A stretch of DNA of 64,000 nt, taken from positions 310,001 to 374,000 of the forward strand of contig JAPDHM010000001.1 in assembly GCA_030704425.1 (NCBI GenBank), read 5' to 3'. The translations under genes and the position numbers were made by a program. Source of the stretch: Rhodobacteraceae bacterium IMCC1909. GTDB lineage: Bacteria; Pseudomonadota; Alphaproteobacteria; Rhodobacterales; Rhodobacteraceae. Shown here piece by piece: positions 40,749-49,258 of the stretch (positions are counted from its first letter, which is position 1; each line of letters begins with the position of its first letter). Under the pieces are notes generated by a model that was not told where the DNA came from, searched no databases, and saw only the letters and a program-made list of their open reading frames with translations.

Positions 40749-41772
40749 GGTCTTTCTCCTTTTGCTTTGGCCAATCACCGCAAGTGCACAGGGCTTCGCG
40801 GGCCTCGGCACTGATGTTGACGGTTTTTCGTCTCCGCAGCGCCCAGCACAATTTGATTTTCCGATCGATCATGGTCCCCACTATGATTATCGGATTGAAT
40901 GGTGGTATCTGACCGCTAATCTTGAAGGTCTCGATGGGACGCCGTACGGTCTTCAATGGACGCTGTTTCGCTCTGCGCTTACGTCGAATGTTGGCAAAGG
41001 GTGGTCCTCGCCCCAGCTGTGGATGGGTCACGCGGCGGTAACTACTCCTGACGCGCATTTCGTGACCGAGCGTCTTGCCCGTGGTGGTATTGGACAGGCA
41101 GGGGTACAGGCCGACCCGTTTGAGGCCTGGATTGACGATTGGCAGCTAGTAGGCCCTGATTTTGCAACGCTGACCATGACGGCGAGTGGGCCTGACTTTG
41201 CTTATGATATGGTCTTGAATTCAGATGGCCCTTTGGTATTTCACGGCGATGAGGGATACTCGGTAAAATCTGCAGAGGGACAAGCTTCTTATTACTACTC
41301 TCAACCGTTCTACGCAATTGAAGGAACCTTGATTCTTCCGATGGGTAGTATAGACGTCGCTGGTGATGCTTGGCTAGATCGCGAATGGTCTTCTCAGCCG
41401 CTCTCTGACAATCAAACGGGATGGGACTGGTTCTCGTTGTCGTTGGAGGATGGCAAATTAATGGGATTTCGCCTGCGCCAAACCGATGGTAGCTACTATA
41501 CCTCTGCGACGTGGATTGACCCTAACGGTACCACAACTTCCTATTCTAACAGCGCGTTTGAAGCTGACCCGGTTGCGGTCTCTGATGTTGGGGGACGCGA
41601 TGTGCCGACCACATGGAATGTGCGGTTGCCTGATCGTGGGGTGGATGTCGAAGTCACTGCGATAAACCCACAGGCATGGATGGATACTTCAGTCCCCTAC
41701 TGGGAGGGTCCGATTATCGTTCAAGGCAGCCACACAGGGCGCGGCTATCTAGAAATGACGGGTTACGACTAG
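40738..41772 (+). CDS. AttH/CrtC-like lipocalin-fold secreted protein
   Basis: 344 residues from ATG 40738, overlapping the permease stop by 11 bases. A short signal peptide ([19 protein letters not shown]) precedes an AttH/carotenoid 1,2-hydratase-like double lipocalin: FPIDHGPHYDYRIEWWYLTA is the diagnostic N-terminal motif and DAWLDREWSSQPL the second. CrtC-type proteins hydrate carotenoids, while AttH-type proteins are tied to ABC exporters; linkage with the ATPase and permease favours the latter. Confidence 0.87.
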   Translation: MNARVFLLLLWPITASAQGFAGLGTDVDGFSSPQRPAQFDFPIDHGPHYDYRIEWWYLTANLEGLDGTPYGLQWTLFRSALTSNVGKGWSSPQLWMGHAAVTTPDAHFVTERLARGGIGQAGVQADPFEAWIDDWQLVGPDFATLTMTASGPDFAYDMVLNSDGPLVFHGDEGYSVKSAEGQASYYYSQPFYAIEGTLILPMGSIDVAGDAWLDREWSSQPLSDNQTGWDWFSLSLEDGKLMGFRLRQTDGSYYTSATWIDPNGTTTSYSNSAFEADPVAVSDVGGRDVPTTWNVRLPDRGVDVEVTAINPQAWMDTSVPYWEGPIIVQGSHTGRGYLEMTGYD

Positions 41773-42182
41773 CCTACAAAAAAATGAGGCAATGTAAGAT
41801 CAAACTCGGTTCAAGTGGGCAGGGCGGCTTTATAGGTACTTATCGCAATATGATGTGCTAGACGCCATACAGATTTTGAGGCAGATTGTGCGTGTTCAAC
41901 AGGGAGATTCTGCACTCTGTGTGTTAGTGCTTAGCGCATTTATTAGCGCATCATAATAATACCATTATAACAATTTGTTTTCATGTGTTTAAATTATTAT
42001 GTATTCCATAATAATCCGCGTATCTGGGGTCTAAGTCCCTGTGCCGCCATCAAACTTCCAATATAATCAGTGACTTAAATTTTCGATTGACGCATATTGC
42101 GCGAAGCACACCTATAGCACAGTTTTTCTAGCTTTCTAACTTTTTCTTGTGCAAAATCTGAGTGTTAAACACGGTGTTGATA
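41773..42182. other. Gene-free stretch at the composition boundary
   Basis: No supported gene. It contains a 9-bp direct repeat TTAGCGCAT (41931 and 41943) and, at about 42028-42053, a short sequence resembling a tRNA T-arm and acceptor end (GGGGTCTAAGTCCCTGTGCC). Base composition shifts to AT-rich within this interval. Possibly the scar of an integration event. Confidence 0.45.
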
Positions 42183-42293
42183 GTGCCTAAATTGAACCCA
42201 AATACACCCACGTTGATGGATGGTGAGGTTCGTCTTTTTAAACGCAAGCACAGCAAAGTCTGGCAAATTGCATTCATGATATTGTTGTTATAA
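42183..42293 (+). pseudogene. Truncated tyrosine-recombinase (integrase) N-terminus
   Basis: GTG 42183 opens 36 codons reading VPKLNPNTPTLMDGEVRLFK, then RKHSKVWQIAFM, before the frame stops at TAA 42291. The start resembles the first residues of phage/island integrases of this bacterial order, where an N-terminal strand reads an R-L-x-K-R-x-S-x-V-W-Q pattern. Nothing of the core-binding or catalytic domain follows, so it is a remnant at best. Confidence 0.5.
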
Positions 42294-42345
42294 AAATTTG
42301 TATTTAAGTATGCGAATTATAAAGCATTTCATCCGCAAAATCTTA

Positions 42346-42987
42346 TTATTCCCTCTTGATAATAAAAGTCGTGTCATGAGGTAGTTGGCTAATGTGCAGG
42401 TGACTAGTATTGCCAAACAAAGAGTTACATCGGTTTGCAATAACTTTCTTATCTCCATAAAAAATTGATCCTTTTGAAATGTGAGGTGTGTCGCTTGTTT
42501 GCAAATTAAACACAAGCGCTATGTTTGTTTTTTGCCAACAATCAGAAAGTGTTCGAAAAATATGGTCCTCCCATTCAGAATATATTTTTGTAGCGCTAAG
42601 GTTAAACGCCCCGGAAATAACACAAAAATCTAGGTCTTCGATCGGTCTTGATCCTCTAAAAAATTTTACCCAATTTTGGCGATAATTTCTCCTACAGTAG
42701 TCAATCAGTTCTTTTGAAATATCGTATCCCGAGTAGTTTATTTTTTCGTCACAATAGTTATTTTCAATATATGGCAGTAATGCGCCGTAGCCACAGCCGA
42801 TATCGCCAACAGTAAAGCCGTCCTTATTTCTGTATTTTATCACTTGTTCGACGATAATGTCGAAGCGTAGGTTCTGCCGTTGAGCGCTAAGCCAATAACT
42901 ACCCTTGGGGTTAGCGCCATATTTTTTGAAGCGTTTATTGTATTTAACTTGTAGGTTAGCGTTAAATATTTGTTGAGTATTTAACAA
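42346..42987 (-). CDS. Class I SAM-dependent methyltransferase
   Basis: A 213-residue protein with the SAM-binding motif I VGDIGCGYGALLPYI and following acidic strand SGYDISKELIDYC; motif IV-like region is DFCVISGAFNLS. The N-terminal NKRFKKYGANPKGSYWLSAQ is typical of small-molecule or sugar methyltransferases. AT-rich. Substrate unknown. No operon partner; first intact gene of the AT-rich region. Confidence 0.8.
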   Translation of the reverse strand: MLNTQQIFNANLQVKYNKRFKKYGANPKGSYWLSAQRQNLRFDIIVEQVIKYRNKDGFTVGDIGCGYGALLPYIENNYCDEKINYSGYDISKELIDYCRRNYRQNWVKFFRGSRPIEDLDFCVISGAFNLSATKIYSEWEDHIFRTLSDCWQKTNIALVFNLQTSDTPHISKGSIFYGDKKVIANRCNSLFGNTSHLHISQLPHDTTFIIKRE

Positions 42988-43143
42988 ACTTTTCTCCTGC
43001 TAAATTCTAATGGATAGTCTAGAACTATTTTAATGATATTTGATAGGAATTAAATAAATGTACAATATAGTGACTTCGATAGGGATAACCAAATGCATCA
43101 TCAGCTAGGTTCCACTAAACGACACATAGGAATTTGATTACGA

Positions 43144-43536
43144 ATGAAAAATATGTTTTTGATTGCCCTTTTGATTTTGCTAACCAATTTTGTGACCTTT
43201 CGAGTTACTGTAGAAAAAAATCTACACTTAAACAGACCATACGATGAAATAATTGCCGAAATACAACTTGTAACTAATTGCGAATTATCTCACGAGTCAT
43301 TTGTAGTAGTCGATTTAGAGACAAAAAAAAATGTGAGTTTTAATTTTAGCAAAGCTTACCTTCGAACAGTTGAAGGTAACCGATTGCAAATCCAGTTGGA
43401 TCCAAAATTCAGGGATGTAACCTCGGATTTCGAGACGCATCCGGCCCAGAAACAAATGATAATTGAAGTAGACTGCAATATTTCCGATCGATTGAAAAAC
43501 ACATTCGACTCATTAAGAAATACATTCAAAAATTAA
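43144..43536 (+). CDS. Unknown protein with N-terminal membrane anchor
   Basis: 130 residues; not recognised. MKNMFLIALLILLTNFVTF is a signal anchor or uncleaved signal peptide; the rest is hydrophilic and likely periplasmic, with two cysteines (NCELSHE and VDCNISD) that could form a disulfide. A weak ribosome site (AGGA, 13 bases upstream). AT-rich, isolated from neighbours. Confidence 0.6.
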   Translation: MKNMFLIALLILLTNFVTFRVTVEKNLHLNRPYDEIIAEIQLVTNCELSHESFVVVDLETKKNVSFNFSKAYLRTVEGNRLQIQLDPKFRDVTSDFETHPAQKQMIIEVDCNISDRLKNTFDSLRNTFKN

Positions 43537-43657
43537 GTTTGATAAAGTTTACTTATTGTGTGTGACCATTAAACTTCTGAACTAATTGGCATGATGCTAG
43601 TGTTCCAAACACGTATTGATGTGGTGCTGCAAAACGAAAAGATTGCAAGACAGTTCC

Positions 43658-44095
43658 TTAGTAAGAAAAGCCAAGGATCTTACATTTTTTTACAGCGTTC
43701 AACTTCTCTAATTGTGTGTTAACTATTTCAGTCCACTTTTCACTTCCAAAAGCGTTCATAAATGCACCGTCCACCTTTTGTAGCACGCCTGTACAGCTTC
43801 CATAACTTCCTGGACTAACCTCGTTTTTCAGTCCATTTGAACAAATGAGCATGGCATTACCGAGCTGGTGATTATTCGCATCACCATACAATACCGACGC
43901 ACCAATCACTTGCCGGCCAGTAGTATTTTTCAATTGTAATGAGAGTACGTAGTTGGCGACTGAACCCGTTGAGTTGCTGTCGAACTCTAACTGCACATTG
44001 CACGGAACGTTGGCGCTCAGCGCTGATGTCGACATAATAGCTAAGTTGAATGCAATTATAGTTAAAGAGATTATTTTATGTTTAAATTTTCGCAT
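43658..44095 (-). CDS. Unknown secreted protein
   Basis: 145 residues; not recognised. A signal peptide with likely cleavage after SALSA is followed by a beta-rich sequence with four cysteines (VPCNVQLEF, LICSNGL, GSCTGVL and KKCKILG), so probably two disulfides in the periplasm or outside. AT-rich, single gene; no sigma-54 site found upstream. Confidence 0.65.
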   Translation of the reverse strand: MRKFKHKIISLTIIAFNLAIMSTSALSANVPCNVQLEFDSNSTGSVANYVLSLQLKNTTGRQVIGASVLYGDANNHQLGNAMLICSNGLKNEVSPGSYGSCTGVLQKVDGAFMNAFGSEKWTEIVNTQLEKLNAVKKCKILGFSY

Positions 44096-44508
44096 AATTT
44101 CACTTCTTGGCTTGTTAACTCTTTCGCAAGATCAATGGATTATTGAAAATACCTTTCTGCACTTCAGATGATCCATTTATTTTATTAATACATTTTGACC
44201 GATAAAACTCAATTGATTTTAAGATTAAAAAGCAGTCAGATTTTATTGCTTATTCTTTTGAATGCTATCAACGGTTGGCCATTTTTTCAAAATAACCGGT
44301 TGTGTCGTCGATATTTCTTAATTTAGAGGCTTTGGTTAGGCCCATTATGTTGCTTATTTGCAACTTACTTTGCCACATATGGTATGTCTTTTCTACAATT
44401 GTGCAATTTGTTGTTTGCTCACATAAGTTGGTTTTTGAGTGAAATTTTACAGTAGATTTATTGAATTATTTTCGTAAGTTCAGGACTATAAAAAAAGAGG
44501 GCAGTAAA
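44096..44508. other. AT-rich intergenic stretch without a recognised gene
   Basis: No supported gene. A near sigma-54 match on the minus strand (TGGCAAA, then TTGCA near 44360) has one base too many between its boxes and no gene downstream at a sensible distance. Confidence 0.5.
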
Positions 44509-44631
44509 ATGAGCGACAATTCACACACAAATAGTTACTTTTTGTGGCACGCGGCACGTATCTTATTATCTGTGGTAATAATAGGTCTACCGATACTTGG
44601 TGCCGTTTATGCAGCATTTGCTTTAACGTGA
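44509..44631 (+). CDS. Small membrane protein, 40 residues
   Basis: Too short for routine calling. ATG 44509 is preceded by AGAGGGCAG at good spacing. The product is MSDNSHTNSYFLWHAARI followed by one hydrophobic helix (LLSVVIIGLPILGAVYAAFA). Not recognised. The clear ribosome site plus a clean membrane helix support expression; no homologue is known to me. Confidence 0.5.
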   Translation: MSDNSHTNSYFLWHAARILLSVVIIGLPILGAVYAAFALT

Positions 44632-44942
44632 AATTAGCTGAAGAAAAGTAAAGTGAGTTGGCAAATAGATCGGTCAAAGAACGAAATTTTACTTATGACT
44701 TTGGTAAGTTAGTTTCGTAGGCGTTTTGTGACTGTTAGCGCGATATCGTAGCAAGTTATGATTGTCTCTAGACAATGTAATTGAACTGAAGGGACAGATT
44801 TACGCAGAAATATGGAGCATTCGTAGTATTCTAACTAGAAACTTGATCCACTATTGCATAATGACACAGTCTTTGATCCTAAGGGAACAATTAGTGTTCG
44901 CAATTTGATTTTCGTAAGTTAATGTTTATGGGAGCTTCGCTA
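44632..44942. other. AT-rich intergenic stretch without a recognised gene
   Basis: No supported gene. The string TTTTCGTAAGTT occurs near both 44469 and 44908, ahead of the small membrane protein and the Sel1 protein respectively, and could be a shared upstream element. Confidence 0.4.
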
Positions 44943-45317
44943 ATGAAATTTTTTGTTATCGCAGCGCATATCTTTTTTTTGACTGCCCAAAATGCGTTTT
45001 CACAAAGTTTTGACAAAGGTTTTACAGCGTATATGTTGGGTAATTATTTCCAGGCTATAATTGAGTGGCGCCATAAAGCCAGTTTAGGAAGTGCGACTGC
45101 AATGGCTAACTTAGGCAATATGTATGAGGTCGGAGCCGGTGTTGAACAAGATAAAGTTTTAGCGCATCAGTGGTACAATTTGGCAGCATCAAATGGGGAT
45201 GTAGTCGCCAGAAAGAATAAACAAAATTTAGAAAAAAATATGACAGAGTTACAAATTTCCAATGCGCGTATTCTGGCAAAAAAATGTATGGTCAGTGGAT
45301 ACTTAGATTGTGACTAA
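44943..45317 (+). CDS. Secreted Sel1-repeat protein
   Basis: 124 residues from ATG 44943 (MKFFVIAAHIFFLTAQNAFS), with a signal peptide. The body holds about two Sel1-like repeats (SATAMANLGNMYEVGAGVEQ and KVLAHQWYNLAASNGD), which mediate protein contacts. A related motif organisation is known in motility- and envelope-associated proteins (inference only). GGGAG lies 10 bases upstream. Confidence 0.75.
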   Translation: MKFFVIAAHIFFLTAQNAFSQSFDKGFTAYMLGNYFQAIIEWRHKASLGSATAMANLGNMYEVGAGVEQDKVLAHQWYNLAASNGDVVARKNKQNLEKNMTELQISNARILAKKCMVSGYLDCD

Positions 45318-45464
45318 TCTACGATGTTTAGCTTGTCTGCGATTTGAGTTTTGACCGACGCACAGCAATTAATTCGCGGTGTAAATGTTTTGAGCTTTGA
45401 TCTATTCGCGCGTTTTTTCGTATTGTTAAACCGGTCGAATTTAATTGTCATCAATATACACTAA

Positions 45465-46151
45465 TTATGACCATGACCGCTGGGGTCCACTGTCTAAGTG
45501 GACAAAAGTTGGGTAGCTTCCGACACCGCCTTTAGTGTTGGCTTTAACTATTTTCGTTAGTTGCTGAGCGCTCATACCCGGAACAGAGAAATCTATTGCT
45601 TTTCCCAAAATATGCATTGAATTTCGAGCGACCTTATGACTATTTCGTCGCAAGTATTCATTAGTTTCTTTAGATCGGAACCCAGAATGTACGCTTACCT
45701 TTAAGGCATTGCTTTTTCCAGAACACAAAGAGCAAATGTTTAAAAAATCATTTAATACTATTGCGTCAAATTCCTTAATTTCATTCGTTCGCCAATCTTT
45801 TAGAAAATGATTTAACTTAGAAATTTCCTGGCTACGAAGATGATGGTTTTTGCGAAACTGAAAGGAGACCTCTTCTTTTGTGTTACCGCTTATGAGTTTC
45901 AAATTAAGTTTTTTCTCTACTACGATACGCGAAAAATTGTTTGATTTAAGTTTATTAAAATCGTCCAGTTCTGGTTCTGGATCATTGTGTAACGCTAGGC
46001 CATTGAAATTATTTCTGCTGATAGGATTTTCTTGATTTGAAAATAAGCCAAGACCTTGCCCAAAATCTACCAGTGGCTTAGCCTCCGATAACGCTGGTAA
46101 GAGAGCTACTGCAAAGAACGTACGCCGCGATATTTTTTTCTGGACAGTCAT
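45465..46151 (-). CDS. M15/DUF882-type peptidase with twin-arginine-like signal
   Basis: 228 residues from ATG 46151. The N-terminus MTVQKKISRRTFFAVALLPA is a Tat-like signal (SRRTFF). The C-terminal 110 residues match the DUF882/M15A (YcbK) group of putative peptidoglycan peptidases: HSGFRSKETNEYLRR, then the metal motif HILGKAIDF and FVHLDSGPQRSW. Metal ligands H, D and H are all present. A sigma-54 promoter lies directly upstream. Probably a periplasmic murein-cutting enzyme connected with the flagellum (inference). Confidence 0.8.
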   Translation of the reverse strand: MTVQKKISRRTFFAVALLPALSEAKPLVDFGQGLGLFSNQENPISRNNFNGLALHNDPEPELDDFNKLKSNNFSRIVVEKKLNLKLISGNTKEEVSFQFRKNHHLRSQEISKLNHFLKDWRTNEIKEFDAIVLNDFLNICSLCSGKSNALKVSVHSGFRSKETNEYLRRNSHKVARNSMHILGKAIDFSVPGMSAQQLTKIVKANTKGGVGSYPTFVHLDSGPQRSWS

Positions 46152-46161
46152 CTTGGAAGTC

Positions 46162-46177
46162 AGCAAAAATCGTACCA
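46162..46177 (-). promoter_or_regulatory. Sigma-54 promoter upstream of the M15 peptidase gene
   Basis: Minus strand TGGTACG-ATTT-TTGCT, with GG and GC at the exact -24/-12 spacing. The predicted start site falls at or within a base or two of ATG 46151, implying a nearly leaderless transcript. Confidence 0.7.
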
Positions 46178-46216
46178 ATTTTAAATAGACGAATTTACGT
46201 TGAGTGGAGCTTTTGA

Positions 46217-47908
46217 TTATCGTTTTTCTAAATCGATGGTCTGCCCCTGAAGGTCGAGGTACATTTTAAGTAAATCACCTTCGTTAATTGTACCTATTAA
46301 TGTTCCAGTGCTTCTATCAACTATTGGTATTGTTTCACCTATAAAGTTTGCAGCAGTCTCAATCGCTTGTTGTAACGAGGCATCTGATTTTATATTTAAT
46401 GCCTCTGTATCAGTATATTTTATGATGGCATCACTTGGCTTTACAAATATCAATGCCTTCAGGTGAAGTTTTCCAATATATTTTCCTTCATGCGTGTTAA
46501 CATAAGCTTCGTTTACTTGCATTTTTACCATTTCGGCTTTTGCTACGTCTACAGTTACTTCAGGCTTGAATTTTAAAACATTCGACGATGTGATCTTTGT
46601 AATATTTTCTTCCATTAGTCTTATACCCATACGGCCCTGTGAAAGATCAATACCACGACTTAAAAGTTGCTTGTCGAAAATGGAATGTTCAAATAATTGA
46701 CCGCTGATCATAGTTGCTGTAACGATCCCAATTGTTGATGCTAATGCCAGACTATACGAGCCTGTGAGCTCTAGTACGATCATGATCATGGATATCGGAG
46801 CGCCAATAACGGATCCAGCAACAGCTGCCATCCCGCATATTATAAGTTCGGGTCCCTGAAATGATTGTATACCCATCCAACTTAAGACTGATGTCGCAAT
46901 GGACCCTGCTGCGGCGCCTACCAATAAAGCGGGCGAAAAAACACCGCCAAAAAAGCCAAATCCCAAGGATAGTGCCGTAGCAATAATTTTTCCGAATAGG
47001 ATTGCGACTGCCATTATTAATAAAGTACTTCCGGCAGTAAGGTTTATTATTGCAGTAGTACCTAGTCCCATAACCTCAGGATAAAACGTTCCAATTATGC
47101 TTAACCCTGTAATGGCTATTAAAAATGATTGGAATTGATTCAAGCCCATTTGCGTTGGAAGTTTTGCAAATGTTAAAATTGTGAACATGAAAAGTATTGC
47201 AACAAAGCCAAAGAATGGACCGGCTGCAATTGAAATTAATATCATTGGGCCAACGTCTGTCGCTGAATAAGGTCCCATTATGAATGTTGATGAATTCCAT
47301 AAATAATTGTGAATCACAATTGCGGTACCGGATGCTAATGCGATCGGCGCCAATGCCTTGAACGAAAAATGGCGTAATATAGCTTCATGAGCAAAAATTA
47401 TGCCGGTTAAGGGAGCACTGAAACCAGCGGATATTGCGGCAGCAACGCCTCCTCCGAGGACAATATCTGTATTAATACGTAATTTTAGGATTGCTTTAAG
47501 CCATGAGCCTAGTGTTGCCCCAAAATGTACCAAAGGCCCATATTGACCAACTGAAGCTCCACCTGCAGCTGAGAAAAATGCCGCTAAAGTGCTGGCAACA
47601 CCAGATTTTATATCAAGTTCATTGTCTACCCTGTGTGCAGCAAAGATAGTATCTGATGGCCCATGCCATCTGATTACACTGAATTTTGCCTTGATTAAGC
47701 TTATTATAAATGCAGCAATACTGAGACTACAGAATAATAAAATAAAACGATTTGCATTATCAAAACGAGTGTTAACAAATTGCTCAATGAAATGAATTCC
47801 GGCCCTGAAATAGTGAGCTGCAGTCGCTCCAAAAACACCTAAAAGGATTCCAATTAAAATCGAAATAAGCACGAGTTTCAAGGTATTCTGCCACATACGA
47901 TATTCCAA
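46217..47908 (-). CDS. ClC-family chloride channel/transporter with CBS domains
   Basis: 563 residues: about ten to twelve membrane helices in the ClC fold, then two CBS domains (from about residue 440; IPIVDRSTGTLIGTINEGDL in the second). The filter segment GREGP, whose glutamate gates and couples protons in ClC antiporters, reads GQYGPLVHFGA at 121-131, with tyrosine in place of glutamate. GFFGGVFSPALLVG matches the second filter loop. The start is TTG 47908 with AGAAGAG ahead; ATG 47896 is the alternative. It lies 40 bases after an unknown secreted protein gene in a three-gene minus-strand operon. Confidence 0.88.
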   Translation of the reverse strand: MEYRMWQNTLKLVLISILIGILLGVFGATAAHYFRAGIHFIEQFVNTRFDNANRFILLFCSLSIAAFIISLIKAKFSVIRWHGPSDTIFAAHRVDNELDIKSGVASTLAAFFSAAGGASVGQYGPLVHFGATLGSWLKAILKLRINTDIVLGGGVAAAISAGFSAPLTGIIFAHEAILRHFSFKALAPIALASGTAIVIHNYLWNSSTFIMGPYSATDVGPMILISIAAGPFFGFVAILFMFTILTFAKLPTQMGLNQFQSFLIAITGLSIIGTFYPEVMGLGTTAIINLTAGSTLLIMAVAILFGKIIATALSLGFGFFGGVFSPALLVGAAAGSIATSVLSWMGIQSFQGPELIICGMAAVAGSVIGAPISMIMIVLELTGSYSLALASTIGIVTATMISGQLFEHSIFDKQLLSRGIDLSQGRMGIRLMEENITKITSSNVLKFKPEVTVDVAKAEMVKMQVNEAYVNTHEGKYIGKLHLKALIFVKPSDAIIKYTDTEALNIKSDASLQQAIETAANFIGETIPIVDRSTGTLIGTINEGDLLKMYLDLQGQTIDLEKR

Positions 47909-47948
47909 CTAATCTCTTCTGAGTTGCGGATTGTATTAAATACTTGAT

Positions 47949-48461
47949 TTAATCTACATACTTCACTTCTAACAGTTCCAGAATTAACTGACCGTATGAC
48001 TCGTTTTGTACAGTAGACAGTAGCTCATCATACAGGGCAGTTTGTACTGGGACATCACTTCTAATCAAGTATGAAAGCTTTGTGTGAGATTCGCCGTTTG
48101 GTATTATTTTTTGTTGGATTATGAAGTCATGGTTCAAATCTGACGTTCTTAAAAATTTTAAACGTATTTTGGCAAAGATGATAGTTTTGCCTGTAAGATT
48201 AATTATTGATGGCATGATCCGAAAAGCATTTACGGACCTTGAGATTTTTCTTCTTTCAAGTCTTGGGAGTGCTAAAATTATGTCTGGATTAGGTTCTGAT
48301 ATGTTGGTGCATAAATAAGTTTTTAGCTCGCCTTGTGTACAATTAAATGAAATTTGTTCGTGATTTTGTAGGGTAGAGCTAGCGTCGGCGGGAACAGTAA
48401 AAAAACAAAGAAAAATTGTGGTTAAAATACTTGAATATCGTATATTTCTGAAAAAAATCAT
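47949..48461 (-). CDS. Unknown secreted protein in the ClC operon
   Basis: 170 residues; not recognised. Signal peptide (SSILTTIFLCFFTVPADAS), then two cysteines (ISFNCTQGE and TYLCTNIS) and a beta-rich sequence with basic patches. It begins three bases after the preceding gene and ends 40 bases before the ClC gene, so the three are likely co-transcribed. Confidence 0.65.
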   Translation of the reverse strand: MIFFRNIRYSSILTTIFLCFFTVPADASSTLQNHEQISFNCTQGELKTYLCTNISEPNPDIILALPRLERRKISRSVNAFRIMPSIINLTGKTIIFAKIRLKFLRTSDLNHDFIIQQKIIPNGESHTKLSYLIRSDVPVQTALYDELLSTVQNESYGQLILELLEVKYVD

Positions 48462-48464
48462 ATC

Positions 48465-49172
48465 CTATACTTCAATACTACCATTCTTCTTTATTTTTTT
48501 ATTGACTGTTGACCAAATATCCTTGGTTTCAACACTGTCAAATTCAAATTTTCGGCCGCTGAGTTTCTTTTCATTCTCTAGCCTAAAGTAAGTCAGCATT
48601 GCAGCCATTTGTTGTTCGACTTTTTCTATGTTGGTGATTGCAAACTTGACATCTTTTGCCTCTAAATATTCGTTTTTTAGAGCAGCTTGTAACCTTTGAA
48701 TTGTATCGGCTTTCACCTGGGAGAGTGACGATCTTGCCGTGTTAGCGAGCACCTTGACTTTTTGCACTGCTATTTCGATGTCCTGATCGCTGGGCTTGGG
48801 CGTGTGACATTCTATGACGTTATTAGCAATCGACTTAACTCGAATTTTATGATCTCTCAGCACCTCTTTAACGTGCGGAATATATTCATCTGCGCTGTAA
48901 CGGACGCTTATTGTGGTATCGGTAGTACGCTCCTTCATGACCTCAACGTAAGTACCTAGTTTGCGAGGTCTGAATTTAATCCAGACAGTAACAGTTTTAA
49001 AGATTTGAGAGAAATCATTTAACGAAATGGAGTTTTCTGCATTGTTAACGAATAAGCTCACCACATCGTACATACGCTCTTTTGAACTGTTGATATAGGT
49101 GTTTTCGTCTTCTTTGACCCTCAAGACATCGATACTTACCTTGGCTTCTTCATTTTGATTTGTTTCAGACAT
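48465..49172 (-). CDS. Unknown cytoplasmic protein, possible ribosome-recycling-factor-like fold
   Basis: 235 residues, no signal or membrane segment. Residues about 80-200 have the order of features seen in ribosome recycling factor: DTTISVRYSADEYIPHVKEV as a strand-helix, VIECHTPKPSDQDIEIAVQK as strand then helix, and a long helix with ANTARSSLSQVKADTIQRLQ. In true RRF the corresponding helix reads arginine-rich (VRNIRRDA); only some of this remains. Weak resemblance by eye only. First gene of the operon leading to the ClC protein. Confidence 0.45.
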   Translation of the reverse strand: MSETNQNEEAKVSIDVLRVKEDENTYINSSKERMYDVVSLFVNNAENSISLNDFSQIFKTVTVWIKFRPRKLGTYVEVMKERTTDTTISVRYSADEYIPHVKEVLRDHKIRVKSIANNVIECHTPKPSDQDIEIAVQKVKVLANTARSSLSQVKADTIQRLQAALKNEYLEAKDVKFAITNIEKVEQQMAAMLTYFRLENEKKLSGRKFEFDSVETKDIWSTVNKKIKKNGSIEV

Positions 49173-49258
49173 TTTGAACTCCTGGTATCGCTTAAACGTC
49201 GTAATCAGTAACTACTCTAAAAGAGTATATTTTTGACTAATCATTTGGAAGTGAAAAA

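Noticed and set aside
42028-42053. Sequence resembling a tRNA T-arm and acceptor end
   Set aside because: No matching 5' half, D-arm or anticodon arm precedes it and the trailing CCA is imperfect, so it is not called a tRNA; kept only as a possible integration scar.
43083-43100. GG-N10-GC pair ahead of the gene at 43144
   Set aside because: Only the invariant dinucleotides match; the flanking consensus bases do not, and such weak sites are common in AT-rich DNA.
44345-44375. Near sigma-54 site on the minus strand
   Set aside because: The two boxes are one base too far apart and no gene starts at a suitable distance.
44534-44548. TGGCACG inside the 40-residue membrane protein gene
   Set aside because: No GC at the required -12 position; chance match within coding sequence.
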